This document shows, piece by piece, positions 31,240-43,581 of a stretch of 64,000 bases of DNA. A model generated the notes under the pieces. The model was given only the letters and a program-made list of their open reading frames with translations. It was not told the origin of the DNA and searched no databases. Source of the stretch: Crotalaria pallida (Eukaryota > Streptophyta > Magnoliopsida > Fabales > Fabaceae); the NCBI GenBank assembly GCA_037953625.1, contig CM075653.1, positions 5,270,001 through 5,334,000 of the forward strand. The letters run 5' to 3'. Made by a program: the position numbers and the translations under genes. How positions within the stretch are numbered: position 1 is the stretch's first letter; every line of letters starts with the position of its first letter.

Positions 31240-33270
31240 CAATTCTTCAAACCGAAAAACAAGGAAAAGATACAGTCGCGCTTCGTTACAAGTTATTCAA
31301 TCAAGATGTTGCAAGGATGAAGCTTGCTAAGATGATCATTCTCCATGAGTATCCACTTTCCATGGTTGATCATCATAGTTTTAAAGAATTTTGTGCGGCT
31401 TTGCAACCTTTGTATAAGGGGATTTCTCGTAACACCATAAAGAGTGATATTATGAAGCTTTATGAGATTGAGAAAGATAATACAAAGAAGGTGTTGACAA
31501 AGAATTCAAGTCGGATTGCCATTACGACTGACATGTGGACTGCTAACCACCATAATAAAGGTTACATGGCTGTCACAACTCATTATGTTGATGATTCGTG
31601 GATCATACAAAGTCGAATATTGAGGTAATAATGCTTAATTATTTTGAATTATTTTTGCTCATTTTAATAAATGTTACATGTCTTAATCATAGAAACTTTC
31701 ATTTTAATAAATGTTACATGTCTTAATCATAGAAACTTTCATTTTAATGTTAGGTTTATTTATGTGTCTGCTCCTCATACTGCCAAAGTTATTGGTGAAG
31801 TTTTGCATAAATGCTTGATGACTTGGAATTTGGAAAAAAAGTTATCCACCTTGACTGTTGATAACTGCACAACAAATGATGTTGTGATAAGGTTCATTCT
31901 AGGAAAGATTAGCCATAAGTCATTCATTTTAGGTGGTAAATTGTTTCACATGTGATGTTCTGCGCATATTCTGAACCTGGTTGTTAAAGATGGCTTGTCC
32001 ATTATCTCTAGTGCTATTGAAAAAGTTAGAAGTAGCATTAAATATTTGGACAATCACACCTAAAAGAGTAGAAAAATTTCAAGATGTATGTCTTGATGTT
32101 AACTTGGAATATGACAAAGAGCTTCAACTTGATTGCAAGACTAGATGGAATTCAACTTTTTTAATGTTGAGTGTTGCCTTAAAATATAAAAATGTTTTCC
32201 ATCGCTTAGCACAACTTGTGGATGAAGACAATGATGAGCCAAGTGAAAGTGATTGGGAGATGGCAAGTGAGATTTGTAAAAGATTGGAGTTGTTTTATAA
32301 GGTAACTGAGTTGTTTTCTGGCACCCAATATCCGACTCTAAATCTTTATTTTCCAAAGATATGTAAAATTAAATTGGCATTGATGGAGTGGTCTAGATGT
32401 TCAAATTCCACTATTATGCAAATGGCTGTACCCATGATGGAGAAGTTTGACAGGTATTGGGGTGTTATCAACAATGTGATGGCTATAGGTACAATTTTGG
32501 ATCCTAGGTATAAGTTGGCTTTGTTGACTTATTACTTTCCTAAGTTTTATGGAGAAGACTCATATTTTGAAGTGGAAAAGATAAAAATCTATTTGCCAAG
32601 ACTTGATTGTGGAGTATAGTAAAAATCTTGAGGGTAATGAGGTTAATTCCTCATCTTCAACAACAAAATTGAATGGTAGAATTCCTGAAGATTGGGATGA
32701 TGCGGATTTTGACCAATTTGTTGTTGAAAATTACAATTCAACAAATTGCAAGTCTGAGTTAGATCGCTACTTGGATAAGTCAATTTTGCCTAGAACAGAA
32801 ACTGAGTTTGATATCTTAAATTGGTGGAAGACAAATGGGGAAAAATATCCTATTTTACAAATGATTGCTAAGGATTTGCTAGCAATTCCTATCTCCATTG
32901 TTGCTTCAGAGTCAGCATTTAGTACAAGTGGTCGATTTCTTACTCTTCATCGTAGTAGATTGCGTCCGTCTACATTGGAGGCATTGATGTGTCTTCAAGA
33001 TTGGTTACGAAATGATGTCAAAGGTAATTCAATTTATTAAATTTAATTATACACGTATCATTTTATTATAATGATTCCTACTTTAGAAAACTTATACTCT
33101 TTTTCATGCAGGGTCTTCTAAGTCACAAATAGACATCAATTTTACCACAATACTAGACGACGACGACGACGATGATGTTAGTAAATTTATTAAATTTCTA
33201 ATTTTTGAAGGCAATGATGTTATTGATTGTTTGATATTTAACTTGTATATTTGCTTTTCAGGAAGCATGA
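31240..33270 (+). pseudogene. hAT transposase, catalytic and dimerisation part
   Basis: It continues the frame cut at 14580. It includes IAITTDMWTANHHNKGYMAV (first catalytic Asp region), an intron 31625-31752 (GT-AG, containing a 43-bp tandem duplication), LSTLTVDNCTTND, SAHILNLVVKDG, the TRWNSTFLML block, GTILDPRYK, and a C-terminal hAT dimerisation domain (ESAFSTSGRFLTLHRSRLRP). Two further small introns (33024-33111 and 33177-33261) end an acidic tail at a TGA, 33268-33270. Breaks: an in-frame TGA at 31953-31955 (probably CGA to TGA), a frameshift near 32045 and another near 32600. The transposase is dead even without the LTR element. Zinc-finger BED RICESLEEPER-like proteins are the closest family I recognise. 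Confidence 0.9.
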
Positions 33271-33614
33271 GACCCGATTGATGTTAATGAAGGGGTGCTT
33301 AATGTGCATTAAGGAGTATGATGAGTAGTGAAGGCGTGCTTAATGAAGGGGTTTCTAGAAGAATATTTTGTGCTTGTTATTGCTTTAAAAACTTTAGTTT
33401 GTTTCATTTGAATATTTGATGTTATTGATGTTGTGAACTTGACTTTAGTTGGTAATTCATTTGATGTTATTGATGTTGTGAACATGCGACTTTAGTTTGT
33501 TTCACTTGATGAAGTTAGTTTGTTTCTTTTCATGTTATGAAATTTCAAGATGTATTTTTTTTTGGACAAAAACCTTAGAAAAATTTTGTAAAAAATTAGT
33601 TTTTTTTTATAAAG

Positions 33615-33779
33615 ATAGCGGGTACCCGTGAAATTCATGCGGGTACCTGCGGACCCATCTACCCTCTGTTTAGCGGGTACCCGGGCGGGTCCGGGTGGGT
33701 CTGGGTCTCAAAACACCCGCACGGGTCTGGGTTCGGGTACCCCACTACCCGGACCCACCCGGACCCATTGCCAACTCTA
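33615..33779 (+). repeat. hAT right terminus with subterminal repeats
   Basis: Clusters of CGGGTACCCG and GGGTCCGGGT words end in ATTGCCAACTCTA, the right TIR. Confidence 0.82.
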
Positions 33780-34229
33780 ATCTGGCATATCGTGATATGG
33801 TCAATTTGGTTGCTTCGCAATTGGATAATTTTTTGGCAAGAGAATTTTGATACAGTAGATTTATTGGATTTAATCAAAGTAAGGTCTTAAACCGGATGAT
33901 TTTGCTTGTTGGGTTTTTCATACATTCTTTTTGCTGGTTGGTGTTTGAACTTTTTTTCTTGTGTTTATGCTATAACTTTGTAACTGGGTACTATAACATG
34001 CTATAACATTTTATTGAGAATATCTAATACTTCGTTTATAATATATTTTTACTTAGAAAAAAACAAGTCAAGCTCAAATATTTCTAGAATAGTTTGCCTC
34101 ATCAGTTACATCCTTATATACGACCCTTCCTTGTTTTCAAATGGATGTTGTACGTATTTCTACGAATCTTTTGGACAAATAACAAGATTGATTGTAACAA
34201 AATGAAGGTTTTGACATAAATTAAATTAC

Positions 34230-34716
34230 CTTGATTCTGGAAGAGAAGTCCACCTCCAATGACCAGGATTATCTCCATAAACAATAAAAAGTGATCTAGC
34301 AGATAACATATAGCATTTCTTCCCATAGGCCTTCTCTAATACAAAGCTCTAACAAGATATGCACCATTATTTGAATTTGTTAATAACTCAAATATTGATT
34401 TCAATTAAAATATAATTATTAGCTTAATCCATATCCACATGGTTTAGACAAAGTTTAATTACCTTTTGACCATCGTCTATGAGAATTGTGTTGTGGGAAA
34501 GATAAATATAAAGATCCTTCTTTGAATCAAAACATAGAGAAGTAGGAACTAAATTGTGGTAATCAGAAGGAAGAAACTTTTCCCAAATGGCATCAGATAG
34601 ATTTGGAAGCTGATCTAAAAGTGGATGAAAGCAAAGACATAACGCAAACATCACGTGGAGTGGTGAATGAGAAGTATGTTAACTATGCACTCTTCTGGCA
34701 AATTCTGAAACTCCAT
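34230..34716 (-). pseudogene. Truncated F-box/PP2-B10-like pseudogene (copy 2)
   Basis: Exon 1 (34716-34463) starts with the same F-box as copy 1 but is five bases longer: a one-base gain near 34671 and a four-base gain near 34599 put the middle out of frame. It rejoins with SDAIWEKFLPSDYHNLV. Exon 2 (34348-34230, 119 nt) encodes KCYMLSARSLFIVYGD and RWTSLPES. Exon 3 is absent, as in copy 1, so the truncation came before the duplication. No functional product is expected. Confidence 0.87.
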
Positions 34717-34862
34717 ATATATAGCCTTAGCTAGCTATCTAAAATGGTGTTTGTATTTATGTTTGACTTAACTTGCATGTCTTAATTTCGTGGAAGAATG
34801 AACGCCGGCCTCAAATATTGTTGTTGCCTTGCTTATCTTCTTCCGTAGAAGTAATATTATTA

Positions 34863-35136
34863 CTCCCTCCGTTTCAAAAATAGTGTTGTTTAAGGTTATG
34901 CACGAATTTTAAGAAATGATTAAATGATGTAAGAATTTAGGGTGTTTTGACTCTAATGCCCCCTATATAATCATTATTCAAGAAAGAGAAAAGTATTGAA
35001 AGTGAAAAAGAGAGTGTAATAAATAAGGGTGTGTTGGGAAAAATAACATTTATTATGTATTGTATTTTGTAAAAAAAACAAAACTTTTGAAATATGGTAC
35101 ATATGCTAAAAAACAATACTTTTGATACGGAGGGAG
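34863..35136. mobile_element. Stowaway-like MITE
   Basis: The ends are CTCCCTCCGTTTC and GATACGGAGGGAG, inverted copies, flanked by TA on both sides. Copy A of the duplication lacks it (TTAATTATATGG near 7975). Confidence 0.92.
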
Positions 35137-35518
35137 TATATGGTTTTTTTGCTTTTTACTGTATTTTTTAATGTATGCCCATGTTAAACAATGATAAGTC
35201 TTTATCGAAAATTGATATAATTAATGAGTATGGAGGCATAGACCATTGGTTTTTAATTGTTTTGTGTCCTGTTTGATCCAAAATTTGGGAATTATCTTCT
35301 GCATTTGTTTAAGGCTACACAATTTTGAACCTTAGTTTTGTGTATCTGCTATTTGTATCTGTCCTTTTTTTTTTTTGTGCGGGGAGTATATATATCTTAT
35401 ACTTTTCGTGCTTTGAAATAAAATTCTGCCTTATCCAAATAAATGGGTATGAATTTTGTAAATTCTCGATGCAAAATTATTCAATACGAGTTTCTTATTG
35501 TATGCTCTAGGAGACTAG

Positions 35519-37230
35519 GACATATATTAAAAAAAACCTCATATTATAAAATGAATTTTAATACTTATTTTAAATAGTGTTTTCAATCAAATGCAACCAC
35601 ACATAGAATAAATAAGCATAAAAGGTAAAGTTATATTGGAAAATTAAAATATCATTTGCTGATTCATTAAGAATATCATTTCCAAAAACAATTTTTATTT
35701 CTAAAGTTATTTAATGTATAAGTTAAAAAAAATCCCATTTTAAATTTAACGAAATCATTTAATTATGGAACGTCATTAGCATTTGTATTTGAAATTCAGT
35801 AATAATGTTTGAGTTTTGCTAACCTTCATGATCAGGGGCAATTTTCAAAGACCTTAAAAATTGTAAAGATCGACTTCATTGAAAATAAGAATTATTGTCT
35901 TAATTAATTAAATACATTATTTCTTAATAAAGATTTTTATATTCTGATATGAATACCTTTTCTTTTTTTCTTTTTTTTTTTTTTGAGAATCTGATATGAA
36001 TACCTTAAACATTACAACCAATTAGCAAAATTGTGTGTTATGAGGTCCTATATACTTAAAGAAAGTGTTTTGTCATTTATAATAATCTTTACTTAATTTA
36101 AATAGGATTTTTTCCCAGATAGTATTCAATGTATGCGAGAAAAATATGCAAGTAAAACTGAAACTAGAAAATTATGTATTAAATAAAGTGAGTAATATGA
36201 CATGAGTATTTAATTTATTTAAGACAAATGTTAATAACAATTGCACCGATAAGATATAAAATTATACTAAATAATTATCGAAAAATACAATATTCTTTTT
36301 AAATTTTCAAGTTATGAAGTAACGTGTATTCATAATTATTTTTTTAAGTTTGGTAAATAAAACACTTGTTAATAGGACATTTTATTTAAATATGTGAGTA
36401 ATATGACATAGGTATTTAATGATTTTTTTTAAAAAAAAAAAAATAACCACAAGAAATTTCCAAAAGTTTTATTCAGGATAAAAATATCCACATCCAGTAG
36501 GGTTAGCTTTTTTTAAAGAGGTTTTTTCCAAATGAAAAACTTGAACCGAGTTCTTGGCTTCTTGCATAGGTAAAGCAAACATTTAACATCTAAACAAATT
36601 ACTTGGTAAAATATTTATTTATTTTTTCTGCATAATAGAATAGAAAAAAAAATGACAACTTCAAAAAAAAAAAAATAGAAACAAAATGACACCATTCTTA
36701 ATGAGTTTTTTTTTTCTAATATATGTCCCCAGGCAAATGTTGATGTATTGATTAAATAAAGATTTTCGGGTAAATAAAAAAAGAAATAATGATGATGATG
36801 ATGATGATAAATTTCAAAAAAGAAATACTAATAAAATCAAATGACTATAATATATATATATATTAAAATCGAATTGTCAAAGAATGATTAATTATCTTTT
36901 AAAAATTAAAAAAGTAAGAAATTGATAAAGTTTAGGGGGAAATTATTATATTTTAAATAAGATAATAATAATATTAATATTAATAATTAAAAATAGTCCT
37001 CTTAGGTGTTAAGGATAAACACCCAAAGGTAAATATATTTTCTTAAGAATTGATGCATTGAAAGAATAAAAATGTTTATATCTTTAATTTTTTTGAAACA
37101 AATATTCGTTCGGTTAGGTAGTTAAGAAATGCCTTTTAATGAAAACAAAATAGTATAAACCAATAAAAATATATTTTTTGTTGAATAATTTTGTAATAAT
37201 ATATTATCGTTTGGTTTAAAAGGGAAAAAA
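35519..37230. other. AT-rich intergenic DNA
   Basis: No gene or clear element is seen. Short A and T runs and a (GAT)n run at about 36788-36808 are present. Confidence 0.6.
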
Positions 37231-37770
37231 AGGCTTATTTAAGTTTTTAGTCTCCGAACTTAGGTATTTTTTTGGAATTGGTCCTCAAACTTTTTTTGCG
37301 ATGCTTTGAGTCCCTAAACTTTGCTCAAATTTTGGAAATGGTCATTTCATCACTTAAGTGGTGATATGAACTAGGATATGTCACGTCACTTTTGCCACAC
37401 CGATGGGTAATGTGCCAGATGATGCCACGTGAATTTTTAAATTAAAAAAAATTCAAATTTATTAAAAATAATTAAAAATTTTATTTTTTTAAAGAAAATC
37501 GAATCTTTTAATAAACTTTAAAAGAAATTAGTTTTTAATAAAAAAAAGTCATTTTGTGTCTTGTCGCTCTACATAACATGTCACTCGTTGATATTGTGAA
37601 AGTGATGTGACATGTCTTCGGCTATATCATCACTTAAGTAATGAAAGAATTATTTCCAAAAATTAAACAAAGTTCAGGGACCCAAAACATTGGAAAAAAA
37701 TTTAAGGACCAATTCCAAAAGAGCACCTAAATTCAAGAAATAAAATGTTAAATACTTAGGGGAACAAAAT
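37231..37770. mobile_element. Long-TIR foldback element
   Basis: The left end (TTTTGGAATTGGTCCTCAAA, GAGTCCCTAAACTTTG) is repeated inverted on the right (GGACCAATTCCAAAAG, AAAGTTCAGGGACCC). Inverted arms exceed 100 bp. No coding capacity. Similar in design to 8351-8880. Confidence 0.8.
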
Positions 37771-37886
37771 TAGTTGTTCACAACATTGATAATATTGACA
37801 TGATTTTGTGTTGGAATTTTTGTGAAAATATTTTTGACTGCTTTTAAGATTTGTAGATTATAAATGTTTAACCCGGTTGGTTTTCC

Positions 37887-37993
37887 TTTTTTTTTTTTTT
37901 TTACATGAGAGGTCTGGGACTAGAACCCATGATCTGGGGAGGGGGAAATCCTAAGTGTCCCTACAGCCACCAACTGGGTTGTCTTATGCGGAC
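37887..37993 (-). mobile_element. tRNA-derived SINE, family 1
   Basis: The minus strand has an A-box-like CAGTTGGTGG, a B box GGGTTCTAGTCCC and a poly-A end. Flanks AACCC..TTGGTTTTC (37870-37885 and 37994-38009) are a target duplication with two changes. Relatives lie at 55389 and 57637. Confidence 0.85.
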
Positions 37994-38009
37994 AACCCTA
38001 TTGGTTTTC

Positions 38010-38835
38010 TTTTGGGAGATTTTTTGTTTGCATAAATGTTGGAGTGTAATTTTATTCACAGGGTTGGGATTTTTAAATAAATAATTTTGACCTTTTTTAG
38101 ATTGGTACATGATGATTGTTTAAGTGTATACTGATTTTCGAGAATATCGTATGTACATAAATATTGGAAGTGTGATTCATTTAGGAATTGAAGTGGTTGG
38201 AACGATAATTTTGCTCATTTTTTAAATTTATGAATGATTGTTGTTTAAACATATGTTAGTGTTCTGAAATTTTTCTTAGAGTACAATGTATTTAGTATGT
38301 TACATTTCCCCACCAAATAATTTTATCCCAAGCATCGCACCAGTAAATATACTAGTTTATAATAAAGTAGATGAGAGGTTTGCTCCTTCCATAAGACAAT
38401 TAGACAATAGAATAATACTTACTCCGTCCACTTAAAAAATCTTATTGTAATAGATAATAATCATATGTAAATATATATATATATATTTTTATATTTGATG
38501 GTTAAATTAATATTTTTTTATTATGATTGTTATAATAATGGTGATAAATGTTTAGATATATATTCATGTTGAGATTTGAATTTTTTATTTTTTAGATTTT
38601 GGAAAAAAAAATTGTAGTTATTTCAGTAAGAAAAAAAAATTCAATTGAAATGTTTTTTTAATTGTATTTTTTATTATGTTCATTTCATATAAGTTTAAAA
38701 AATTTCACGAATTCTTCAAAATAAGAAATTACAATACAAAGAAATAGAAAAGAGTACACAATTAAAAAATAATAATACTTCAAGAAATATCCTTCTGTTT
38801 TTGACCTTTCAGGAAAAATATATTAATTATCAAAG
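38010..38835. other. AT-rich intergenic DNA
   Basis: No gene is seen. A short TA run lies near 38472-38487. A Stowaway-like half end (TACTCCGTCCACTT) at 38421 has no partner found. Confidence 0.55.
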
Positions 38836-40650
38836 TGTTGGAAACCAACAAGCGGTCTAACAATTACTAGAGGGGGTGAATAGTAATTCGAAGTCGCTGA
38901 TATACAATTTTCGGATTTAATTGAAAGTGGAAGAAATACTGTTGCTGGATTTTAGAGATAGTGAAAAATGTCGAGCAAGTGCCGAGCAGGAACCGAGCAC
39001 CAATTAACAAACCGGTTTACCGAGTTCCGAGCACACACTCAGTCGGGTTTTCAACGGATTTTAGCAACGGTATTTCAGTCGAGTATGGAGTGAATAAACC
39101 GATTAAATGCAACTAAAGCAGAAAATGAAAATGCTGAAAGCTGTAAATGAAGAACACCAGAATTTTTATACTGGTCCACTCTCCACCACTGAAAGCTACG
39201 TCCAGTCCTCCCCAAACCTTGAGGAGATTTTTACTCAAAATCAAATGTGTAATTACAATAGGAATTAGAGAACCTCTCTAATCTACACCTATATGTCACC
39301 GAGTGTACCAAACTCGTGACACTACCACAAATGACTTTGCTGCCAGTTGAAGAACGTCTTCAACACGTGTCAATGGAGACTTCCTTGAAACCTTCAAGGA
39401 CTCCTTCTCTTCTGCACACGAAACATGAGAGTATTGATTTTGGTATTGGCTCCTGATTCCAAAACTGATTACTGAAATCTGACAGTTTGAGAGCAACTTC
39501 GTTGTTGGACTTCGAAAAGGAATTTTCTTTTCTCCGTTGATTGATTTCACCATTATGTGTCTAGAGTCCCTGTGTTGGAGGAGTAATGCCCTTTTAGACA
39601 CGAGGCTTCTACAAAGAAGGAAAGACTCAATTTCGCCATTATGAGAATTGATTGATGATATTTCCTCTCCAACAACCATTTAGTCACGAGGCATCTACAG
39701 AGTAGGAAAGAATCAATTTTGCCATGAAAAGAATTGATTGACGAGATTCCCTCTCCAACACCCATATTTGAATCTGATAGTTATTGCCAATTCCTTTTAT
39801 AGACTGATTCCGTTGATGAGTAGCCTTTCTGATCTTGATCCGAGATCAGAGCAATGATGATGCTTTATGACATGAGGCCGAGCTTCGAGCTTGATGATAA
39901 TTTACTGCTGATGACCGAGCTTCGAGCTTGATGATGCTTCACTGCTGATGACCAAGTATGAACCAAGCTTGAGATTGACCTTTGACTTCCGAGCTGTGGT
40001 CGAGCTTTGTAATTTATCTTGAGTTTGACTCTGAGCCGAGCTCTGGCCGAGCTTTACAGACTAGCTAGAATGCGAGCTTGAGATCCGAACATGAGCCGAG
40101 CTCCAATATTCGAGATTGAACTGAAACTTGATATCCGAGCTTTTTGCCGAGCTTCTGACTTGCCACTGGTTCATCTACACTGGCTGAGCATCTTCGATCT
40201 TGCATCTGAGCTTCTTGCCGAGCTTCTGACTTGCCACTGGTTTGATCTTGAATTGAGGCTTTAGCACTTTACTTGTTCATAGCGAAGGCCGAGCTTGACT
40301 TCGGTCGAGCTGATCTTATCTTTGACAATCTTGCTTTGGCCGAGCTTGCATCTGCTGAGCTTGCAACTGAAGTTAAGGTCCAGCTTGCATCCGAAGTCTT
40401 GCCGAGCAACTTAATGCTGAGCTACTCACGATTTTAAATTCGGAATCTGTGGATTTGTGGTGTTGATTTGAATTTACTTTTTCCAAGCACGATGTATTTT
40501 CAGAGTTTGGTCTTCGGCATAGTCCGAGCAATTTGTCTTCATCAGAGTCTGGTTGCAGATTTTGCTCGGCTTAGTCCAAGCATTTTGTCTTCATCAAAAT
40601 TCAGCCTTCCTCGCTGATTCTACACAAAGGTGATTAACTAATACGTTGCA
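38836..40650. repeat. CCGAGC-rich dispersed repeat of unknown class
   Basis: It begins near TGTTGGAAACC and contains CTAGAGGGGGTGAATAG, a phrase common in plant dispersed repeats. Many CCGAGC/GCCGAGCTT words occur between 38970 and 40570, with some larger units repeated (TTGCCGAGCTTCTGACTTGC near 40145 and 40215). A tandem duplication of about 85 bp lies at 39596-39765. Minus-strand frames at 39296-39765 are by-products of that duplication. No LTR pair or coding domain is found. Confidence 0.55.
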
Positions 40651-41344
40651 GTAGGTGTTCTATTTAATTAAAAAAGAATCAATATAAAATCAAAATAGCA
40701 AAAAGTTCATATTGATGATCGAAAACAGTCCAAATTTAGGTGAGAAATTATAAAGATTAAAATCTTTAATTCTAAGAACAACATAAATTAAAATAGTAAA
40801 GGATGAGAGAAAGAACATAATAAAAAATGTGAGCATAATAATTTTGGTTAAAAAAATTAAAATAGATGAAAGAAAAATACCAAAAAAATTAGAAGTAAAA
40901 ACGATGAATGAAGATGATGTGAAACTTTTAAACATATATATAACAAATAGTAAATCGATATATATTTAATTTGTATTTATACAAAATAAATAATCTATTT
41001 TGTTTATTATCTATTTAATTTCAAATTGTAATATCTTAGTTGGGAATAATATTTGGAAAACTTGGATAATCTATTTAACTTCAAATTGTAATATTTTGTT
41101 TGGAGCTAATGGTTATTTAATTTGTCTACAATCGCTCTGGTGCAAAGAAAACTTCAACAACAAACGTCATGGCTGGAAAGGCATTTTTATATAAAAATAA
41201 TAGATTAATATAACATGTCAGTATTGGGTATTAACCACATCATTATTAGAAATTAAAAATAAAATTTTGAAACACATGGCAATGAAACTAAAGATAAAAG
41301 TTGTAAGTATTAAAATCAAAATTCACTAAATTTTCAACTTAAAA
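40651..41344. other. AT-rich intergenic DNA
   Basis: No gene is seen. A short repeat (CTATTTAATTTCAAATTGTA near 41010 and 41070) is present. Confidence 0.55.
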
Positions 41345-41644
41345 AAAATATTTAATCCTTATAGAGTTGTTAGACTATTTTGTTAACCTCTCGTTACTGT
41401 TTGCACAGATTAAGTCATCATCGTATAATATGACATATCAAATTGTAATCAAACTAATGTATTTCAACATAATATCAAAATATATTTTCCATTACCAACG
41501 CCAACATATAAATCATCGGGTCCAAACCAAAGATTTATTAAAATCGACAACAATTCTGTTGACGAGGATTTAATCAAATGAACAACCATAAAACTCAAAC
41601 CCCATGTAAAGTGTGAGCAAGCAAAACAAAGCTACATTTTACAT

Positions 41645-41826
41645 TCGGAGTTGAACATGTACCATCACGTTATTCATATCATGATTCAGATCAATAATAA
41701 TTTGATACATAAAAAATAGAATTATAAAAAAAAAACGGATGGGCAATTATTTTCATTATGTGTGACATTATTATTGTCTTGGATCATGAATATCATAATG
41801 ATTTAGAAGCAACTAATAATTTCACA
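41645..41826. mobile_element. Foldback MITE in the left duplication copy
   Basis: Inverted halves share CATGATTCAGATCAATAATA and CATGATCCAAGACAATAATA (minus strand of the right half). The right duplication copy lacks it near 49108. Confidence 0.6.
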
Positions 41827-41889
41827 TTCATTCAGTACTCAAAATTTTATTTCATTAATTTATTCATTCAAGGTTATAGCTTAGGCCTT

Positions 41890-42312
41890 ATTCAATTCCT
41901 TTGAAGATAATGCCACCTTTCCAATCTCCGGTCTTGACCTTATCAACCCACCCCCCCCCCCCCCCCCCCCCCCCCCCTTTGTTCTAATTCGACCTCCCAC
42001 CACTCAGCTTTTCTCTCTTTTGGAAAATGTAGACCAATTTCCCAAGCATCATAGAAAAATAATTGTATTGATGATGGTGACGACAATAATGGTACTGATA
42101 TATTTGTTGGTACTACTACATGCGATACTGAGGATGGGGGTGATGGTGGTTGTGCTTCAACACTAGTTGGTAGTCAAATCCATCGGATCCAACATTAGTT
42201 GGTTTAAAAACTAGGTATGCTCCATACAATGTTTTTGGGGACAACATGCTTGTTTTGATAATCCCCTTGATCTTAAGCCAACACGCACCAATGAGTTGTG
42301 CCACCTCTGAAA
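41890..42312 (-). pseudogene. F-box/PP2-B exon 3 relic (copy 3)
   Basis: The minus strand encodes VAQLIGACWLKIKGI, then SMLSPKTLYGAYLVFKPTNV and GSDGFDYQ, the central PP2 domain. After QL it jumps to a histidine/proline-rich frame: compared with the intact gene, the middle of exon 3 is deleted. A WWEVELE block and a GDWKGGII block follow beyond a 27-base C run. The acceptor AG seen in the intact gene is CTG here. Exons 1 and 2 are missing because the copia element sits in intron 2. It is a dead copy. Confidence 0.88.
41951..41977. repeat. 27-base homopolymer C run
   Basis: Uninterrupted C on the plus strand (G on the minus coding strand), inside the exon 3 relic where the intact gene has an acidic Gly/Glu-coding stretch. 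Confidence 0.9.
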
Positions 42313-43438
42313 ACCAGACATTGGATCATTCAATCTAAGCTCATAATTACAATAGCAAATTTTGTTATTAACACACAGCATAAGCAAAGAACAATACCAT
42401 ATTGTGATTAATCTTTAAAAATTCAGGAGGGGAGAAAAGTTTGGAAAGGTATTTTCATCATCATGTTTATTAAATTCTCTAACAATGTAACTAACGACTC
42501 TACTTTATAAGCCTAATTAGTTAGCAGTCTTACATTCTTACTAGCAATGTCCTCAATAAAGAATCAACAAAAGGATACGCTCTTTCTTAAGTCCAACACT
42601 TCCAAACTACTGCATGCACCACACAACAACAAGAATCATGTGAATTTAGACCATTATTTTGGTTTTATTTACATTTGTGGCTGGAATTGAAGATTGAAAA
42701 CTTGAGAAACGAGTTTTAGTATCAACCATCATGATTATTATATTTTTGCACCTTTTCCTTTTGTTGCGGGGCAATAGCTTATCAAACTATAACCAAAAAC
42801 TCATAAAAATACAATTAAAATGCAAAAGGGAAATTCATAATCTAAGTATTCCTAAGCTATTATTTGATTATAACACTTGCTTATTAGTACTGTAACTTCT
42901 TGTTGTCTTTCACTAGTGGTGATTAGTTGTTAAATCTGATGACCAGTGTATGAATAACTTATGGTCTCACATTTGGTGGAACATAAGATTTGGTTTCCTT
43001 AAGGATATTTTCCCAAAAAAAATTAGTCTAAAATTAATAAATTAAAACCAGCAATGGCTACTCCCCTAAATTTTTTCCTTTTAAACCCCTATGGTCCTCT
43101 ACTATTTGGTCCAGCATTTTCCAACCATTGTACATTAGAAACACTACCCCTAAAAAGATTATGAATCCTAGCCTTATGTTGCTACTAATTCAGGTCATAA
43201 CTGTAGTTGTGATACATAACAAAATCAAGGTATCAAGGCAACTGATGTACCCACATTTTAAAAGAATGTATTGGACAAAAACTTTTCTTGAACATTATGA
43301 TGCACACTTCAAAATGTGAAATATTCATTTTCATTGGACCTTAAAAGTGCTATTTATAATAAAACCTAAACTATTCACAAAGAAACACTTAGAAATGAAG
43401 AAAAATATTATTTTAAACAATGTGATTATGTGTGTAGG

Positions 43439-43524
43439 TGATAGAAAAATAAGAGAGAGAAGAGAGAAAATGGAGAAAATAAATATATTCAAATCTGAAA
43501 AAAAAATTTGGTTTACAAGGTAAA

Positions 43525-43581
<57 letters not shown>

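Larger units (their letters stand above)
13130..33779 (+). mobile_element. hAT DNA transposon (RICESLEEPER type) containing nested retroelements
   Basis: The terminal inverted repeats are TAGGGATGGCAAT (left) and TAGAGTTGGCAAT (right end read on the minus strand). A perfect 8-bp target duplication ATCTGGCA lies at 13122-13129 and 33780-33787, and the uninterrupted site is seen in duplication copy A near 6907. Subtracting the inner insertion leaves about 4.0 kb, a normal autonomous hAT size. The transposase gene on the plus strand is split by the LTR element 14581-31234. The left 1.1 kb before the start codon is a C/T-rich leader (13400-13800) and an AT-rich probable 5' intron ending at TATGTAG before 14232. 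Confidence 0.95.
33788..35518. repeat. Segmental duplication, copy B, right part
   Basis: Collinear with 6908-8972. It carries F-box/PP2-B pseudogene copy 2 and lacks the foldback element of copy A at about 35424. Confidence 0.9.
41345..43438. repeat. PP2-B locus tandem duplication, left copy
   Basis: It matches 48807-50590 over most of its length: 3' flank, exon 3 and intron 2 of the F-box gene. It ends exactly at the copia LTR at 43439. A private foldback MITE lies at about 41645-41826. Confidence 0.88.

Noticed and set aside
39296..39765. Two similar minus-strand frames suggesting a duplicated small gene
   Set aside because: They arise from an 85-bp tandem duplication in a non-coding repeat; no start, splice or domain support.
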